Position numbers and translations under genes: made by a program. 64,000 nt of DNA from Verrucosispora sioxanthis (GTDB lineage: Bacteria; Actinomycetota; Actinomycetes; Mycobacteriales; Micromonosporaceae), in NCBI RefSeq assembly GCF_010560025.1, contig NZ_SAIY01000005.1, positions 1 to 64,000 of the forward strand, in the 5' to 3' direction. The notes under the pieces were generated by a model. That model was given only the letters and a program-made list of their open reading frames with translations. It made no database searches and was not told where the DNA came from. Below, piece by piece: positions 62,665 to 64,000 of the stretch; position 1 is the stretch's first letter, and the number at the start of each line of letters is the position of its first letter.

Positions 62665-63239
62665 TCACCGGCGAGCCCCGAGCACGGCGTGGGTGACCAC
62701 GCCGACGACGGCGATGGTCGCGGCGCAGGCAGCGGCCGAGGTGGTGGCGGCCGGCTGCAGCATCCAGGTCAGGATCTCCTGGTACAGGTGCCCGCTCGCC
62801 GGCCCGGACAGGATCACCACGAGCGTCCACCCGACCGGGAGAAGCCAGGCCCACTGCGCACCCCAGACCGCTCCGACGGCGAGGAGTCCACCGAGCCCGG
62901 CGGTGTTCCGGATCATCAGCGCCGCCGTCGCCAGCGGTGCGCCGGTCAGCGCCGGCGCCGCGGCGATGAGCGTCGCGCTGGCCATCACCGCCAGGATGTG
63001 CGCGGCGCGGCGCGGCGGCCACGGCAGGGACGCCGTCCGCTCCAACGCGGATCGGCGCCGGCGAGCCCGGGCCCGAACGCGACGGTGGCGACGAGCGTCG
63101 ACAACAACGCGACCGCGAGCCTGAGGCGCGACTCCTCGGCCGTCTGGCCCAGCCCCCACAACACGAGTACGCCGGCCGCCGCCGCCCCGGCGGCGGCCGG
63201 GACACCCCGGCACCGCAGGTACAACGTGAGCCACCTCAT
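62665..63239 (-). pseudogene. Membrane protein gene with one frameshift
   Basis: Starting at the ATG overlapping the preceding gene, the frame encodes an amphipathic N-terminus and a helix (AAAAGVLVLWGLG), then LLSTLVATVAFGPGLAGADP, after which the protein-like sequence continues in another frame as ALERTASLPWPPRRAAHILA with several more helices to VVTHAVLGARR. The slip is at about 63055. Without it, a product of about 190 residues with five to six helices would be made. Together with the preceding gene it looks like part of an ABC-2-type or other membrane complex. Family not recognised. Confidence 0.7.
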
Positions 63240-64000
63240 GAGTGGTCACCGACCAGCAGGTCGAGCAGGTTCACCTCGGTGCAGGCCAGCGCCGCCCTGC
63301 GTAGCGCGGCGACGCGGTCCCGCTGCTCGGCCGCCGGGAACGCGCGAAGGACCTGCCACGTCTGACGCGCCGCCTCGCCGTCCGGGCCGTCCGGTGGCGC
63401 ACTGTCGGCCAGCCAGGCGGCCGCGGCCAGCCGGGCGACGCGGTTCGCCCGGGCCACGTCGGGATTTCCGATGGTGTACGCACACGGCCGGGTACCCGCT
63501 CCGTCCAGGAGACGCCACCGCAACTCGTCGGGGCTTGCCTTCGCACCACCCCAGGGCGCGAGCTCGAGTTCCACGAGCAGCACATCCCTCGGTCGTGGTG
63601 TCGGCTGGGTCTCGTACCAGGATTCGGGTGTTTCGTGGACCGAGGTCGGTGCCTGCGGGAGCTTCGCCGACATCGTCGCGAGCGCCTGCCGCGCCGGATC
63701 CCGCAGCTCCGCCAGCGCGCTGACGTGGACCCGGGTGACACACACCTCGGGCCCCGGTCCGACGCTGCAGACCAGCGCGGTGGCCGCCGCATCGGGTACC
63801 GGCAGCCGCTGCCGGCCGTCGGGAAGTATCGCCAGGGCCACCACGGCCGCCACCACGGCGGGCAGGGCCGCCGCCATCCGGACGGTCCGGGTGGCGCAGA
63901 GGAAACTGGCGAGCGCGCTCACCGCCAGTCCGACCAGCCAGACAGTGTGGGCGACGCTGACTCTGCCCAGCACCGTCACGAAGTCGCCCCAGAACCCGAA
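63236..64000 (-). CDS. Membrane protein, 5' end outside window
   Basis: An open frame running off the right edge; the first visible residues are FGFWGDFVTVLGRV. It has at least two hydrophobic helices (VWLVGLAVSALASFLCA, MAAALPAVVAAVVALAIL) followed by about 180 soluble residues (ETPESWYETQPTPRPRDVLL, LACTEVNLLDLLVGDHS). An in-frame GTG at 63979 is an unlikely start because the frame continues upstream. The stop overlaps the next ATG by four bases, so the two genes are coupled. No family recognised. Confidence 0.6.
   Translation of the reverse strand, partial: FGFWGDFVTVLGRVSVAHTVWLVGLAVSALASFLCATRTVRMAAALPAVVAAVVALAILPDGRQRLPVPDAAATALVCSVGPGPEVCVTRVHVSALAELRDPARQALATMSAKLPQAPTSVHETPESWYETQPTPRPRDVLLVELELAPWGGAKASPDELRWRLLDGAGTRPCAYTIGNPDVARANRVARLAAAAWLADSAPPDGPDGEAARQTWQVLRAFPAAEQRDRVAALRRAALACTEVNLLDLLVGDHS

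Noticed and set aside
1-64000. CRISPR arrays, tRNA or rRNA genes, insertion sequences
   Set aside because: No regularly spaced repeats, cloverleaf-like sequence, rRNA segments or transposase motifs were seen.

Overview
The window is very GC-rich, uses many GTG starts, has several leaderless-looking starts and carries families typical of mycelial actinomycetes: a GH10 xylanase with a CBM2 tail, a PAS/GAF/SpoIIE phosphatase, a Methyltransf_19 protein, an MT0933-like small protein, MmyB-type XRE regulators and a DUF2277 protein. A Micromonosporaceae chromosome (Micromonospora-like) is the best guess. This is inferred from family content, not from a search. I saw no rRNA, tRNA, CRISPR array, IS element or prophage.

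Layout. 1-6.9 kb: a badly decayed FtsX permease, a sensor phosphatase, an ECF sigma factor with its membrane-anchored partner, and an ABM-domain protein. 6.9-11.6 kb: a dihydrofolate-reductase-like protein, an SDR with a divergent MmyB regulator, two unrecognised genes and a broken small gene. 11.6-16.8 kb: an ABC exporter (permease frameshifted) divergent from a two-component system, with an operator-like repeat cluster between them. 16.8-19.9 kb: secreted xylanase, small MT0933-like protein, methyltransferase. 19.9-24.7 kb: a large TPR-CHAT protein, broken by a frameshift and by an amber codon between its catalytic His and Cys, behind an unrecognised 366-aa partner.

24.8-31.4 kb is a series of regulator/enzyme pairs (SnoaL/XRE, hydrolase/HxlR, hydrolase/HTH) and other small enzymes. 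30.0-41.2 kb is a coherent catabolic locus: a GntR/FCD regulator, DJ-1/PfpI protein and alpha/beta hydrolase on the minus strand; on the plus strand a 33-codon leader ORF, a lipoprotein binding protein, two permeases, two ATPases (translationally coupled), an aldehyde dehydrogenase and an iron-dependent alcohol dehydrogenase. It probably imports a small polyol, sugar or alcohol-bearing compound and oxidises it. The second ATPase has lost its switch histidine (His to Asn).

41.2-64 kb: a secreted repeat protein, a DUF6745-like protein, a SnoaL-tailed ECF sigma factor beside its oxidoreductase, a CorA-like protein coupled to a GT2 glycosyltransferase, a flavin oxidoreductase-methyltransferase fusion with its XRE-cupin regulator, several small housekeeping or unknown proteins, an epoxide hydrolase with a WYL regulator, two methyltransferase/VOC genes, a dehydrogenase-NTF2 fusion with a LysR regulator, an HxlR/SRPBCC pair and a membrane pair whose second gene is frameshifted and whose first runs off the window.

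Two themes recur. Nine enzyme genes are divergent from a regulator or sigma factor, and perfect inverted repeats lie in several of the gaps. Five loci are broken by frameshifts and/or a stop. Either this segment is decaying or the assembly carries indels; sequence alone cannot tell which.
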